Shown in pieces: positions 12,023 through 24,092 of a stretch of 64,000 nt of DNA (position 1 is its first letter; every line of letters begins with the position of its first letter). The stretch is from Gossypium raimondii (taxonomy: Eukaryota; Streptophyta; Magnoliopsida; Malvales; Malvaceae), in contig NC_068575.1 in the NCBI RefSeq assembly GCF_025698545.1, positions 51,159,980 to 51,223,979 of the forward strand, in the 5' to 3' direction. A program made the position numbers and the translations under genes. The notes beneath the pieces are model-generated. The model had not been told where the DNA came from. It made no database searches and saw nothing but the letters and a program-made list of their open reading frames with translations.

Positions 12023-13348
12023 CCCCTTTTTTGTTTTGGGAAAAAAATATTTTACTTGTGTATATTTTCAGTGTTTTCTAGCTCGAGTATTGAGGAGAGA
12101 GTTGATATGCTGAATTGGCTGAGAATTGTCAAGGGGGTTATGGATTTATAGCAATATATTGAGCCGTGTTCCCCCATGTTTATTCTATGGGTGCGGTTTG
12201 ACTGCAACCTTCAAGGACTTTTTAATAAAATTTCTGAATTTGACTAAGCCATGGTTTGATGACTGAAACGAGTTGGAACTGATCAACAACACGGCACCTT
12301 CACACAGTCGTAAAAGTGGGAAATGTTTGACAATAGTACTTGTTTATTTTGTTTTCAAAAGAATGTAGTCATGGTTTGATCATCTATATCCACCCCCACA
12401 AATTATATAATGTGAAAAAAAACAAAACAAACTATATTGGAAAGTAGAGAGAATGAAAGAGAGAACATAATTTTGTTTTTATTGCTAATTGAAATGAAAT
12501 CATCTGTGCTAATAAATTCGAAAAGAACCTTTTCCTACTCTTGTATGCCTTCAGGTGCAGAGTTTTTGGTAAAAAAAAAGAAAAAAAACAAAAAAGGCTT
12601 CAAATCAACCCGCAACAGTCTTGGCAAATCTTATTCCAAACTTCAAAATCAAACAACGGCATGAATTTAGAACAAGGCATGAATTTAGAACAAGGCAACG
12701 ACCGCATCATTTGACAAAACTTTAAAGATTGATTTGAATATTTCAAGTCATTTCCGGAATAAATAACCATATGCTGTTTGAACAATGAAGGGTTTTGACT
12801 TCAGAGGCCAGAAAACATGTCTGCATTCACAAGATAGTCACACCTTAAATTTATGGAGCAAGTGGCTGCCTGAGATGGCTGTGCCTACTTTCTTGATGAA
12901 TTATCATAATCAAGCGTAGGCTTCATCTATTTTTGTTGGCTATTTAACATTTAACTGTTCATATATAGAAAAGTTTAATCCTAGCTCAATATGAGAAGAG
13001 GAACTAGAAAAATTATGCAAGGAATACAAATGAAGTGTAATGGTATACAGATTGCAACTTGCAAACCAACACAAGGAAATATAAGATTCTATGCCACAAC
13101 CCCTGATAGAATTTCTAATTGGAAGTCTTTAAGATGTAGTACAAGCTAAGAGTGTTCCCTTGTCATGCATCTAATCCATGCACTCTGGGGGATACATATC
13201 TTTTAAAAGAACTAAGGTACATATGATTCATTGAAACAAAAGGCACTAGCCACTAATCTGTTAGTCACTGCAGAATCCCATTTTTCTACAAGTTGATGCA
13301 CAGCATTCGCTTAGATGCACATTATCAACACAACTGTTACCTGATTGG
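12023..13348. other. Promoter of the peptide gene and 3' flank of the bHLH gene
   Basis: No gene seen. 12023 to about 12250 is the promoter/leader side of the CTNIP-type gene. A perfect 18-bp direct repeat (ATGAATTTAGAACAAGGC) occurs twice in tandem at 12661-12696. From about 13000 the sequence is probably 3' untranslated region of the bHLH gene. Confidence 0.5.
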
Positions 13349-14863
13349 TCATTTAGATAAAGCATCCAACAGTTTTTCCTTCAATTGTTCGGCAGCACCA
13401 CCTGGGGCTCCAATGGTGAAGGTGTGAACAATCTTGTCATTATCTGTTGTTGATACGTCAGATTCACGTGCTGCAATTTGATTTTCCTTCAAAGCTTTTA
13501 AGACTTTAGAGACTGGGTGAGCATCCAAAGGGTAACGCATTGTCACAACTACATCTTCGTGCCTTTGCTGGAAATCTATGTCAGGCATTGACAACTGCTT
13601 TTGCCCATTGTTTACCATCTCCTTCTCAGTTTCTAAGACCCTAATCTTCATCTGGAGGTCGGTGATATAGGTAATGGCATCACCAAGCAGAGAAGCCTTG
13701 TCCATCTTAGAGATATTAGGGACAACAGCCCTTAATGCATAGAATCGCTGGTTAAGCTTTTCCCGCCTCTGTCGCTCTGCTTCAACATGATTCAATGGTT
13801 CTTCTCTCCCATTGGCTGGCTTCCTTCCCCTCTTCCTTGGTTTCCGCTCATCAGGTAAAGAAGGTGAGTCATCTTTAGGATGCTCCACGCCAGAAATTCT
13901 TGCTTGTGTATTCAGACCTCCAACAAGCAACTGTGGAAACAACTTTGCTTCACTATCACCTTGACATCCATTAGAAGAGTTACCATAAACTTGATTGGAA
14001 CCTAGAGCTTGAACGTCGTAAGATTCCAACATGAAGCCTGATTCATCTTCCATTTTCGGAGAGAAGTTAATACTAATTGACTGAGACTTCGAACCACCCA
14101 AACTTAGTTCACGTCCAAATATCTTTGGTACAGTTTTTGCCTGTACAGAACTCGATCCACCAAACATAGCACTCACCATCTCCACAGCATTCTGATCTTC
14201 AGGAATCAAATTGATGGATCCAAGCTCAACCACACCAGACTTCACAGGTACAAAAACCACTGTTTGCAATCCAGCAGATCTAGCTAGAAATGATCTTGAT
14301 TGATAATGATCTGAACAACAATTCGAATCTGAGGACCAAATTGGTTTGCTTGACTTATAGGATTCTGCAGGACCATATGATGCATCACAATGAAATTTAA
14401 AGAACATCGAAGTGAGATAAAACATTTCCATATCCGACACGCCATCCAACTTAGCAGGATAGTTATCCTCCTCTGACCCACCAAAGCATGCACGAAGCTT
14501 CTGGAGTACCTGCTTTCTCACCTCATTTATCTTCTCAACCCCTTCCAATTTGGCATCCGCTGAGCAACTTGCATCACCAACTCCACCAAGCTTAAGATCC
14601 CGGCAATGCCCATCACCCCAAATCAAGATCGATCCACCAGATTTCAAGCTTGACACTTGCCAGTAAATTGCATAGTTCCAATTTGACCTCTCTACGACCT
14701 CGCAAAGCTTTTGTTGCAGACCCAAATAACTAGGTGGTGGAGAGATGAAATCTGACAACATGTTCTTAGAAGCCAACAATATCAAGTAGTCGCAGGCTTC
14801 AGTGCCCAAAACAGATTCCACCTTAGCCTTATCTTCCTCATTTGCCCAAAACATTTCACCCAT
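13349..14863 (-). CDS. BHLH3: MYC-type bHLH transcription factor, bHLH3/JAM3-like
   Basis: An uninterrupted reading frame of 504 residues. The bHLH-MYC_N region spans about 46-225, with WNYAIYW (62-68) and WGDGHCR (82-88). A basic nuclear signal KPRKRGRKP (341-349) precedes the bHLH, whose basic region has the E-box-contacting H359, E363 and R367 and continues through helix-loop-helix to about 413. An ACT-like C-terminal region follows (about 433-504). In recall, the N-terminus ([14 protein letters not shown]), SLGG and SINFSPK blocks match Arabidopsis bHLH3/JAM3, one of the JAM proteins that compete with MYC2 at G-boxes and dampen jasmonate responses, and that bind JAZ proteins. A donor-like GTAAGG on the minus strand at 15251-15246 suggests an intron in the 5' leader. 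Subfamily is firm; the exact paralogue less so. Confidence 0.93.
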   Translation of the reverse strand: MGEMFWANEEDKAKVESVLGTEACDYLILLASKNMLSDFISPPPSYLGLQQKLCEVVERSNWNYAIYWQVSSLKSGGSILIWGDGHCRDLKLGGVGDASCSADAKLEGVEKINEVRKQVLQKLRACFGGSEEDNYPAKLDGVSDMEMFYLTSMFFKFHCDASYGPAESYKSSKPIWSSDSNCCSDHYQSRSFLARSAGLQTVVFVPVKSGVVELGSINLIPEDQNAVEMVSAMFGGSSSVQAKTVPKIFGRELSLGGSKSQSISINFSPKMEDESGFMLESYDVQALGSNQVYGNSSNGCQGDSEAKLFPQLLVGGLNTQARISGVEHPKDDSPSLPDERKPRKRGRKPANGREEPLNHVEAERQRREKLNQRFYALRAVVPNISKMDKASLLGDAITYITDLQMKIRVLETEKEMVNNGQKQLSMPDIDFQQRHEDVVVTMRYPLDAHPVSKVLKALKENQIAARESDVSTTDNDKIVHTFTIGAPGGAAEQLKEKLLDALSK

Positions 14864-15429
14864 TTCTTTATTACAGTTCAGAATTAGGTAAGGAAAGCCC
14901 CAATTATAACAGAGTAGCCAGTAGCTATGACATAAACCCTATAAATTCCTAAACCATAATCAACAGTGCCCATTCAACTCAAGCACTTAAAATATCCCAA
15001 AAAAACCACATCTAGCTGAATTAAAATCCTTAACCTGCAATTCGACAAATTTCTTAACTACTTAGCAGATTTTCATCAACATTCAATTTCCAAAACTAAC
15101 AGCTTCTGAAAAAAAATCATTCCAATAACTAAATCTCAAAAAAAGAACCTATCAAATAACCAAATCAGAAAGCAAATGCAAAAGTCAAAGGCTTTAAAGG
15201 TAAGCATAAATATGCGAAACCCAATAAATAAAAGAGAAAAAAAATCCTTACTTGAGATGGAAAACTAGTGGCTTTGAACTTGAGCAAGATTCCCCTGCCT
15301 CACCTGACAACAATAAGGCTTTCAGATCTCTCAAAATGTTAGGGTTTCTTCTTCTTCTTCTTCTTTTTGTTTTTTTTGCAAATTCTATTTATTTAATTTA
15401 AAAATTCGGTTCTTATCTCTTAAATTTAT

Positions 15430-15525
15430 CGGCATTTATTGATGCCACGTCAGGGGTCCCAGCATATAAATTGCTTTCCATCTGATTTTTTAAAATAAAA
15501 TTTTAAAAAATCACTGTCACGTGAA
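15430..15525 (-). promoter_or_regulatory. bHLH3-like promoter: G-box and ACGT element
   Basis: A palindromic G-box CACGTG sits at 15518-15523 and a TGACGTGG (ABRE/hexamer-like ACGT core, minus strand) at 15445-15452. A TATA-like TTTATATG is near 15463-15470 on the minus strand. G-boxes bind MYC2 and the JAM bHLHs, so feedback by jasmonate bHLHs is possible; this is inference from motif and position only. Confidence 0.45.
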
Positions 15526-15569
15526 ATTAGCGAGAAAAACGCCTGCTTTTTTATATGCTTAAACGTCAA

Positions 15570-15930
15570 TGGAAGAAGGAAAGCGAGTGATTTGTTCAAT
15601 TGTTTGGGCCATTCTTTGCCCTCTTATTTCATGGGCTGAAACGCCGGCAATTTTTCTTTCAGGTTGAGCAAACCATCATTGGTTGGAAGAACAGATAAAG
15701 AGGTCCTTCTTAAGACACTGACTCAGGCTTTACCTTTCTTCTATGTCAGTGTCTTTTTTCTCCCTTCTTAAGTACTTGGGATGATATTGCATAAATTCAT
15801 CAACTCTTTTTTATGGGATTCATCCAGCATGCACCTTTACATTGGGCATATTGGAAAACGGTATCAAATTAAATGGTGTATAATTGATTTTTTCGGTAGA
15901 GTGAAAAAATGGTATAAAGATGATAAAAGA
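15570..15930. other. Intergenic, nothing recognised
   Basis: Region beyond the bHLH promoter; no coding or repeat structure that I can support. Confidence 0.3.
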
Positions 15931-15939
15931 AAGGTTGAG

Positions 15940-16270
15940 TGCTACCAATAAAAAAAATTGAATTAAGACGTATGTTGTGATACATTAATTTAAAGCAATG
16001 ACTGTGAAAAGCTTATGGCTTAAGTATAGTATTCAAAATTTGAGGGGTCAAAATGTAAACATGAGTAAGTTAAAGATCAAGAATGAAAATAACTCAATTT
16101 TTTTATGACATGGAATTGTCATGCAAGGACTAAATTGAATACGTGTAGAAATAAGAGGGACTAAAATTGAAATTTACCAAAGCGAGTAGTGACTCAAGGA
16201 TGAGATTTTGAAGAAACATGAAGGGTAAAATAGTCAATACCTAAATTAGATAATTATATGGTATAATAAT
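15940..16270. repeat. Dispersed repeat, copy 1 (LTR-like fragment)
   Basis: Shares a diverged but colinear segment with 17920-18260, including GGACTAAATTGAATA, GAGGGACTAAA, GTGACTCAAGGATGAGATTTT and AAGGGTAAAATAGT-type blocks. Strings such as GGGACTAAATTG are typical of gypsy LTR interiors in plants and also occur in the LTR at 48475-49499. No ends can be defined. Confidence 0.5.
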
Positions 16271-17919
16271 TAAGGATGAAAAGTGTTGAAATTTGGTTGG
16301 TTGAATATTTTATTATTTTATAAGATATTTTAACATTTAATTAATTAATATAAGATATTTTAAGGAAAAATGTAGAAATTTCTTCATCCATCCATTGCTT
16401 CTCTTCATTTTTAACAATTTAGTCCTGAAACTCCACTTTTGAATTAATACAAAAAAAATATAAAATAAATCTATAATACAATAAAAACAGAAGAAAAGAA
16501 AAACAGTGTACTTTTCCTTCTTCTTACCCACCTTCAAAAGGTACATAAAAAAGAGACAAGTGTAGTAACATGGATAGGCATGTCTATAATACAGCCAATA
16601 TGTCTATATTTATTTTGTTTAGGTAGAAAAGAAGAAAATAATACCATATATATAATTATAAATACAGAAAATTTATATGTTGGGTAGATTCATTGGTGGT
16701 GAGTGGAATAAGAAGTAAGAAAAAGAGTGATTGCATGAAGATGAAATTCCATACAAGCTTACGTTCAGATGTCAAAGAAAGTGGAAATAGAAACACTTGG
16801 ATAGATTTGAAACAGAATAACAATAGTATTAATTCCTTTTTGACTAGCTGTGTTTCAACTTTGGAAGTGCGTTTCTCATTATATATATGTTTATCTCAAT
16901 AGAAACATTCTTCTTCTTCTTCCCCCCTTTCCACTATTGAAGTTTTAACATTCTCATTTCTCATGGGGTAAAGCTGCTTTGGTTGTGGAACCCGATTCTT
17001 CTATTGCTATTCAACCCTGGAGGCTGTGGCAAAGTTTCCAGGAAATATATCTCTTATTTGTGCGTCGCACCTTTTGTTTGTTGTTTGCTGCTCTCTTACT
17101 CTACTGACTTGTTTCCTTGGCTTGAACCATCTCCTCCTCCAAATTTTATGTCTGTTTCATTTGCTATTTTGCTTCACTTTTTCCTTTCAACATGATGTTC
17201 TGAATACATATCGACTTCAATTTTGAAACACTTTAAACCTATGCTATACAGCTTTATCCATTCAGCTTGTGAATCAACGGTTAAAAATGAAATAATTATA
17301 TTTTATTATAAAATTAAATAAATTTATAATAAAATGAGAGACATCACTATGAAAGAACAATTCTTTTGTAAGTCTATTTATTGGATTTCAATCACTACAA
17401 GTTACAAATATTTAAATAAGAAAATTAAGCTACGGCTATAATTTTCTTAATTTTTTACGAATATAAAATAAATTTTAGAATTATGAGACTTGAAATGCCA
17501 TACATTTATGAAAATATTTACAATATTAGATGCATTGTTCATACGTAAGTCTCATATTAATACAATATATCATCATTAAATTAAATAAAAAATGGAAGAT
17601 CTGTAAATAGACACTCACAATTTTATTTAAATATAATTAAACATTAAAGGTAAGTGCTACAAATAAATATTAACATCTCTCATATTTACGATCTTGGGTT
17701 TAAGAGTTTAGAGTTTAAGATCTCGGATAGGGTATAAGGTTTAAGGTATTAAATTTAGGGTGTTAGCATTTATTTATAATTAATTATATTTAAATAAAAT
17801 TATTAATATTTATTTACAAGACACCATAGAGTGTTATGTTATTATTTATAAATTATGCAAAAAGACTTACACGGTTAGAGAAAAACAAAATAATAAGTAT
17901 GCTGCAAAATATTAATTTG
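16271..17919. other. Intergenic, nothing firm
   Basis: Short open frames at 16693-16902 and 16983-17226 have no recognisable domain. AT-rich sequence fills 17280-17900. No gene is supported. Confidence 0.4.
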
Positions 17920-18260
17920 AGGCAAGAACTAAATCGTAAAGATATGAAAAGTTTTGTAGTCCAAGTGTAAATATTTAAAATTTAAGGGATTAAAATATAA
18001 ATAAGAAAAAATGAAGGGCCAATAATGCAAATATATTAAGGGTGGAAGAGTCTAGAAAATAAGGAAAATGGATGAATAAGGACTAGATTGAATAAATGGA
18101 GAATTATGAGGGACTAAATTATAATTTTATCAAATTAAGTGATGATTCAAGAATGAAATTTTAAAGATTATAAAGGCAAAATGGTGAATTAGCATGAGAT
18201 ATTTTAAAATAAATAATTAGATAAATGTTATAATATTTTGTTGTCTTCAATTGAGTAACA
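17920..18260. repeat. Dispersed repeat, copy 2 (LTR-like fragment)
   Basis: Diverged direct copy of 15940-16270, sharing GGACTAGATTGAATAAATGG, GAGGGACTAAATT, TGATTCAAGAATGAAATTTT and AAGGCAAAATGGT. The two copies are about 2 kb apart in the same orientation. Confidence 0.5.
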
Positions 18261-19162
18261 TGTTTTAATGAACAATTCATAAATTCAATGAATAGTAAAA
18301 TGGTCTTGAATAATCAAATAATATAATAAATCGATTTAAAATATTTGTAATTACTTAAATATTCTCCCTTATCTTTGAAGGTTTTTGTTGATGTGTTAGT
18401 CAGGGATAGCAAGGGGAGGAGCCGGTTTTCTTCTCGCTCTCATTTTGCTCCATTTTTATGCTTCCAGTCCCAAGCTGATTTTATTTAAAATTGTGATACT
18501 CATAATTAATGCCCAAAAAGTAAATTTATTAAAATAATATAAAAAATTTACAGAAACAATATAAGATGTGAATTAATTCTAAAAATAAGTTGTTTTTATC
18601 GTGTTTTCGGTGTCGCTAATATATCACCTAAAACCCTCTCATTTTATAATGAGTCAATTAAAGTAAAAAAATATTTTTAAGTGGTAGCGTTAACGTATTA
18701 GCAGAAATACAAATCTTCCTTCAGATCTACTGTCTCTCTTGCTGGTTGTTGCTTCAGCCTCCTTCAGGCCACCGTCCTCTTCAGCTTCTCACCTCCCTCA
18801 GCTCGCCGGCACTGGTTACAAAATTCGTAAAGTGAGCATGCAAGTTTATTTTTTAGTTTGAAGTTTCTCTTACTTTTTCTTTCATTTTGCTATTTCTAGA
18901 CGTGGGGAATCAAATTAATTAATGCATTATTTATTTGTTTGTTTTCTTTTTTGACCGAGTGAGTTGTATTTGCTATTGTGTTTGACTGTTTTATTTTTTT
19001 TTTAAAATTTATGCTTGTTTTATATTTTCAAAGCTGATACTAATAATTTACTAATAATTTACTGCCCAACCCATTTAACATTTTCGTGCCGCCACCTCAA
19101 AGTTAATTTTTTTAAAACAATAACTTTTTGTAATTAAAAATCTACCGCGTCCCACATTGAGA
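18261..19162. other. Intergenic; possible orphan leader
   Basis: A C/T-rich stretch at 18715-18840 resembles a plant 5' leader followed by a GTAAAGTGAG-like donor, but no downstream coding exon can be recognised before the transposon that begins at 19163. Confidence 0.25.
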
Positions 19163-20531
19163 GCCAGTTCTTCATTACTTAAAAAAAATACTTCTAACTC
19201 CAAAAGCACTTTTGAAGGAAAAGCTGTGAAGAACAAGTTGCTTTTGGCTAAAATTTTTAGCTTTTCAGAAGTGATTTAGCTGAAAAGGAGAAGCTAAAAA
19301 TTTTAGCTTTTCCTCTCCAAAAACACTTTTAGTGCTTAATTACTTTTTCATCCCTCCAATAACATGGTATTTTTATTTTTTTCTTGGTGCTTAATTACAA
19401 TTATGTTAAAATCAATAATTAAAAATAAAAAAATATTTTTTAAAATACCAATTACAAATATTTAATGGTTATATTTAAATATTTAAAAGGGTAAACTACC
19501 AAAATAGTCACTTTTATTTGCCTTAGGTTACATTTTAGTCACTTTTGTTTGAAATGTTACGTTTTAGTCACTTACGTTATCGTGTTGTAACATTTTATTC
19601 ACTGAGTCATTAATTGCCGACAATGGTGTAACGATAAGCTGATGTGGCACGTTAAATCATCATTTCAAACAAAAATTTTAGGTTAAATTCTACAATTGGT
19701 CCCTATGTTTTTTCATTTTCTACAATTTAAAAATTTTCTTTTATGTTCTTCTAACTTTTTTTTTCCATTCTCATATGCTTCTCCCTCTATTTTCCTCCCT
19801 TCTTCATTTCTTTTAACATAGTTTTTCTATGTTTTCCATTTGTAACTAGTCCACAAGCTCGCCTCACTCGAAAAAAATTAAATTGTTCAAAAAAATAAAA
19901 CATAGAAAAACTACGTTGAAAGAAATGGAGAATGGTGGAAAACAAAGGGAGAAGTATAAGAGAATGGAAAAGAAAGAAAGTTAAAAAAACATAAAAGAAA
20001 AAAAATTAAATTGCTCCAAATGAAAAAATATGGGGACCGATTGTATAAATTAACCTAGAATTTTTGTTTGAAATGATGATTTAACGTGCCACATCAGTTT
20101 ACTATTACACCGTTAACAGAAACTAACGGCTCAGTGACAAAACTGTTACAACGTGATAACATAAGTGACTAAAATGTAACATGAGCCAAACAAAAGTGAC
20201 TATTTTGGTAGTTTACCCTATTTAAAATATAGTTTATATATTCTAATTAAATTTTATAAATAATTAATATTTATTGCTTAAAAATATTTAAAATTTATAT
20301 TTCATATATTAAAATATTAACAACAAGTTATAATAATTTTTTTATATTCTTACTAAAATATAATAATATTAACTAATTTAAGTATTATTTAAATGCATAT
20401 TTGTTACTTGATAATAACATGTCTAAAATGGACATTTTATTTCTCAAAAGCACTTTTTGACAGCAATGCTAAACACTTAAATTTTAAACTAAACTTTTCA
20501 AAAGCACTTTTCAAAAGCAATGAAGAACTAG
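19163..20531. mobile_element. Non-autonomous hAT-like element carrying a nested MITE
   Basis: The outer ends are inverted: CCAGTTCTTCATTACTT at the left against CTAGTTCTTCATTGCTTTTG on the reverse strand at the right. Both sides also contain AAAAGCACTTTT-type sequence. They are flanked by CATTGAGA (19155-19162) and CATTGAGT (20532-20539), a 7-of-8 match fitting a hAT-type 8-bp target duplication. The exact first base is uncertain by one. The interior holds the Mutator-like MITE at 19489-20218. Confidence 0.65.
19489..20218. mobile_element. Mutator-like MITE with perfect 9-bp target duplication
   Basis: The left end GGGTAAACTACCAAAATAGT mirrors the right end ACTATTTTGGTAGTTTACCC. Homology of the arms continues almost to the centre (ATCATCATTTCAAACAAAAA left, TTTTTGTTTGAAATGATGAT right), so nearly all 730 bp can fold back. 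The 9 bases TATTTAAAA are duplicated exactly at 19480-19488 and 20219-20227, diagnostic of Mutator-type insertion. No transposase is encoded. Related copies lie at 41293-41619 and 60735-61026. Confidence 0.9.
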
Positions 20532-20539
20532 CATTGAGT

Positions 20540-21291
20540 CTGATTTTTCTTTAAAAAAAGCCACATTACAAAATTACATCAAATGTAAAATTTAATATCT
20601 CCATCACTTAGTGTAATTTAAATAGATATTAAAACTAGATTGAATTGAGAACCAATTGAAGTATCGAGTTGAAGAGAGATATCTGATCGGTTGATTTGTG
20701 AACTATAAATGACTTGTTGGATCAAGCTAAAAAACCAGTTTGAATCGAGAATTAAATCGATTTTTAAAAAATATTTTTAATAATTTATTTTAATCAAACC
20801 GTATAAACTAATCAGATCGACCGAATAGATAAAGTGGTGGCTTGATCGTTCAACCATAATTAGTTTGGTTCTAAAAAACCTCGATAATTCAAGAATCTAT
20901 AGAAATATTAGAAGGGTATCAAATACAAACTTTTTAAAACTTTTATTGTTTAGCAAAATAGTTGAGAGAAATATAAAAGAAATTAAGAAAGGGAACTAAA
21001 ACAGATATATGTTATAGATTTGTTATGAAAGATACAAGCATCAAAGTATTAAGACAAACCTAGAAGAGTTGGTCAGGGACGATTGCACAACCTCCTTGAG
21101 CCCCATCTTTGGGTTCGACCTAGACATCTCCAAAATGTAATTTCGAGTTTTAACTAATGGAAGTCTACTTCAATGCATCTTTATTCAATTTTAAAATGCA
21201 TGAAAGGAAATAAGAAATATATATGTATATATATATGGATTATTTCCAACCCGAAGTTCAACAGAAACCATGACTCGTGGGCAGAGTTCAT
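20540..21291. other. Intergenic, nothing recognised
   Basis: AT-rich sequence without coding signal; the portion just before 21292 is likely the 3' untranslated region of the small-peptide gene. Confidence 0.4.
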
Positions 21292-21474
21292 TTAATGTGA
21301 GGGTGGACAGTAAGGAGGGATGTATCCTTCATTATCACAACCAGGGATGGGTGGTCGGGAGTGATCATCAGGAACCACGCTACCTGCAGCTTGACAAGCA
21401 ATAATTAGGAGCAAGGCAATAGCAAACAATTTGACTGCACTACGGATTATTGTGTTTGTGAACAGGTACGCCAT
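21292..21474 (-). CDS. Small secreted two-cysteine peptide, family not recognised
   Basis: An intronless frame of 60 residues. Residues 10-30 form a strong hydrophobic signal sequence (AVKLFAIALLLIIACQAAG) with a plausible cleavage site after QAAG. The remaining 30 residues are Pro-rich with two cysteines: DDHSRPPIPGCDNEGYIPPY, then CPPSH. The start context GCAATGGCG is good for a plant. A pure A run of about 18 lies directly before it on the coding strand. The layout (short, signal peptide, polar Pro/Cys-rich tail) suits a secreted peptide hormone precursor or apoplastic peptide, but I cannot name the family. Expression is needed to call it a gene with certainty. Confidence 0.6.
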   Translation of the reverse strand: MAYLFTNTIIRSAVKLFAIALLLIIACQAAGSVVPDDHSRPPIPGCDNEGYIPPYCPPSH

Positions 21475-23429
21475 TGCTTTTTTTTTTTTTTTTTAAGGAA
21501 GGAGAGGAAGGAATTTAAGCAAGGATTAGATACTGTAAATGTATATATTAACCTTTTCTTTTTCTTTCTAGTGTCGAGTGCGTGTAGAAAACTAGAGGAA
21601 GGGGGGGGGGGGTTAAATAGAAAAACTGGTCCTATATATGAACAAATTAACCAAGTTTTTGATGAGGAAGCTACCAACTTGGGTGAGTTGAGAATTTAAT
21701 AAGAAGGGTAATTAGGAGGAAAAACCTAACAAGTGGTGCATGCAGACCTGCCTACCTATGCTCGACAGATATCGATTCTATATTCAATTCTTATAAATAG
21801 ATAGAGACTTTGAAAAAGTAAAGAGTAATGTCATTGCTTTCAATTTAGGTTTTCAAATTTCATTTATTCCCTTTGACATTTGAAGCAAAGGGCATCATAG
21901 TATACTAATGCCATTACGACCCAATTAGTTGGTCAATGATCAGTAGCAGTTTTTCTGAGAATATATTATGAGTCTGGTTTGGGTTGGAGGCCAGCAAAGG
22001 TGCTAAATGGGGGATTTTGTAACAAATATCCCTTCCGGGGTCAAGGATTTATTGTATTTTCATAGAATATTACATAATTTCCGCATTATTGTATTTGTAA
22101 CGTGCATGCAGAGAAGGTTAAACTTCCAAAGTCCCAACATTCGAACCATGTTGAAGTTTCAAATTTGGTTGTAGTAGACATGAATCTATGATTTGAGTTA
22201 ATATCTCTGATTTGAAGTTAAATGCTTTGATTTCTAACAATTCAACGTTTATACTCACCTATAATAGTAATCAATTTTTTTTAATATATAAGTTTTAAAA
22301 ATTATTTAATAAATTAATTATTAGGAAGTGGAGTGAAATTCGAGCTGACCCCACTTTACAATCAATTAAATGTTTTATTTATAATTAACAAGGTTTTTAT
22401 TAAGTTGGATAATACAGTAAAAAGATTATGGAATATAATAAGGATTGTTATTCCAAAGTAATATTTTCTGTTTTGTGTGTTTTATCAGCTTCGCTTTCAG
22501 ACTAATTTTGTATCTTTTTCTCCTTACTTGCTTCTGATTAAATTAAGCACCCAATCCAATTTATTGCCTTCTTAAATCCAAACTTATAATGATAGAAATT
22601 TATGTTTTATGATCTATGTTTATTATTAATAAAAATGTATTCATATCATCATTTTTCCTTCAAATCACCATTTTTTTCTAGAAAAGCAGAATTACCATAT
22701 TCTCCACCATTTGAAAATATGAAGGATTGCTAATACAACTTTGAATTTATTCCACAAAATCCAATTCTTAGCAATGGATTACCAATTACCGAACCCGAAC
22801 TTCTCAAAACTGAGAATTTATTTTCCTTTTTGTAAATTTTGATAGATTGTTTGCAAGAGATGAAAAAAAATGATAATACGGAGGTTTAGTCAAATTATTT
22901 ATATCATGATAAAAACCATAATTGATATGATAAAAAAAAGTAAAAAAGAAAAAAAAACGTTTAAATAGTAAGTCTGTCACCATCAAACAAAAAGGCCACC
23001 CATGAGCTCTCATTTCCGAAATAACTGTTCGGACAAGCACATACCATCTGTTATCCAAATCTTTGAGCTTCATTGGAAACATGAAGTTATTTTTGGTCAT
23101 CAAACATCATGTGGGCTTAACCGTTTTGTCCGATCAAGTTAGAATGAAGGACAAGATCTGTCCTGTCACAGACATTCTCGTCCCATTGAGGACATCCCCC
23201 TCACACTCCGTAATGATGGTTACATGACAAGTCCAATACGTTAACATCATCTTGCATGGGACCCTTGTCTATAACTACTTCTAGGAACAACGAGGAGGGG
23301 ATCAACTCTTCAAGAATACCAAACTTATACTCTATCAACATACCTTCAACTCCCAACCTTAGCATTTTCAACACCTTCACTCTCCATAACATTTGCCTCT
23401 TCGCCTCGATTGGGTGAACCAACCTCCTT
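21475..23429. other. Intergenic / upstream of peptide gene
   Basis: Holds a G run at 21601-21612 and AT-rich sequence. The minus-strand open frames at 22804-23103 and 23201-23422 show no domain I can identify; the latter borders the retrotransposon remnant and may belong to it. Confidence 0.4.
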
Positions 23430-23850
23430 GTGAACTACGCCACACTTAGATATAGGGGGAACCCCCCATTCAACCTTATGTTGGGCACTGAAGCTGCGAA
23501 ACCAATCGAGATTGGCCTTAACACACATCGAGTTGTTCGCCATGCGGACCAAACCATCGAAGTAAGGGAACAAGAATCTATTCGGATGGTGGTACGAGCT
23601 CAACAAGTGACATAGTACTACAATTCAAGGGTTCACAGTAGACAATACCAAGTAGGGGACTTGGTGATGCGGAATGTGTAAGCTAGCTAGCCAGTCGGTC
23701 AAAGGGAAAAGTTGCTAGCCACTTGGGAAGGACCCTATTAGGTGATAGTAGTATTAGGATGCGAAACATACAAACTTGAATGGCTAGACGGAACCCACAT
23801 ACCACTTACATGGAATGTTTGCAACCTTCGTAAATTCTAAGCATAAAAGT
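23430..23850 (+). pseudogene. Ty3/gypsy integrase C-terminal remnant
   Basis: The frame reads PPFNLMLGTEAAKPIEIGL, the familiar 'PF-L-GTEA-P-EIG' block near the end of gypsy integrases. After stops, it continues in segments resembling YYN-R-V...VGDLV-R, then ATWEGPY-VI-VLG-E-YKL, and TWN--NLRK. In-frame stops (23610, about 23680, about 23740) show it is dead. It marks the tail of a polyprotein; the rest of the element is not recognisable upstream. Confidence 0.8.
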
Positions 23851-24092
23851 TGTAAGCCTCGTATTTTAAAAGTTATTATTTTATTTTATCTATTCCTATA
23901 CTTTCCTTATGATAGTGCAAATACAATGGATATTGGTATAGTTACATATATTGTGTTAACTTTCTTTAAAGAATATATTATGTCTTTCAGTAACTTAATC
24001 CCTTCCATTGTCTACAAATGTCATACTTCCCATGTAATTCTATAAAAGTCAAGGGTAATGCGATAGATAAATATTTTTTTTTTTTGCTTTTC

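Noticed and set aside
19149-19200. USE-like GTCCCACATTG on the plus strand
   Set aside because: One mismatch to the snRNA element, no TATA at the right spacing and no snRNA-like sequence downstream; it overlaps the target-site duplication of a transposon.
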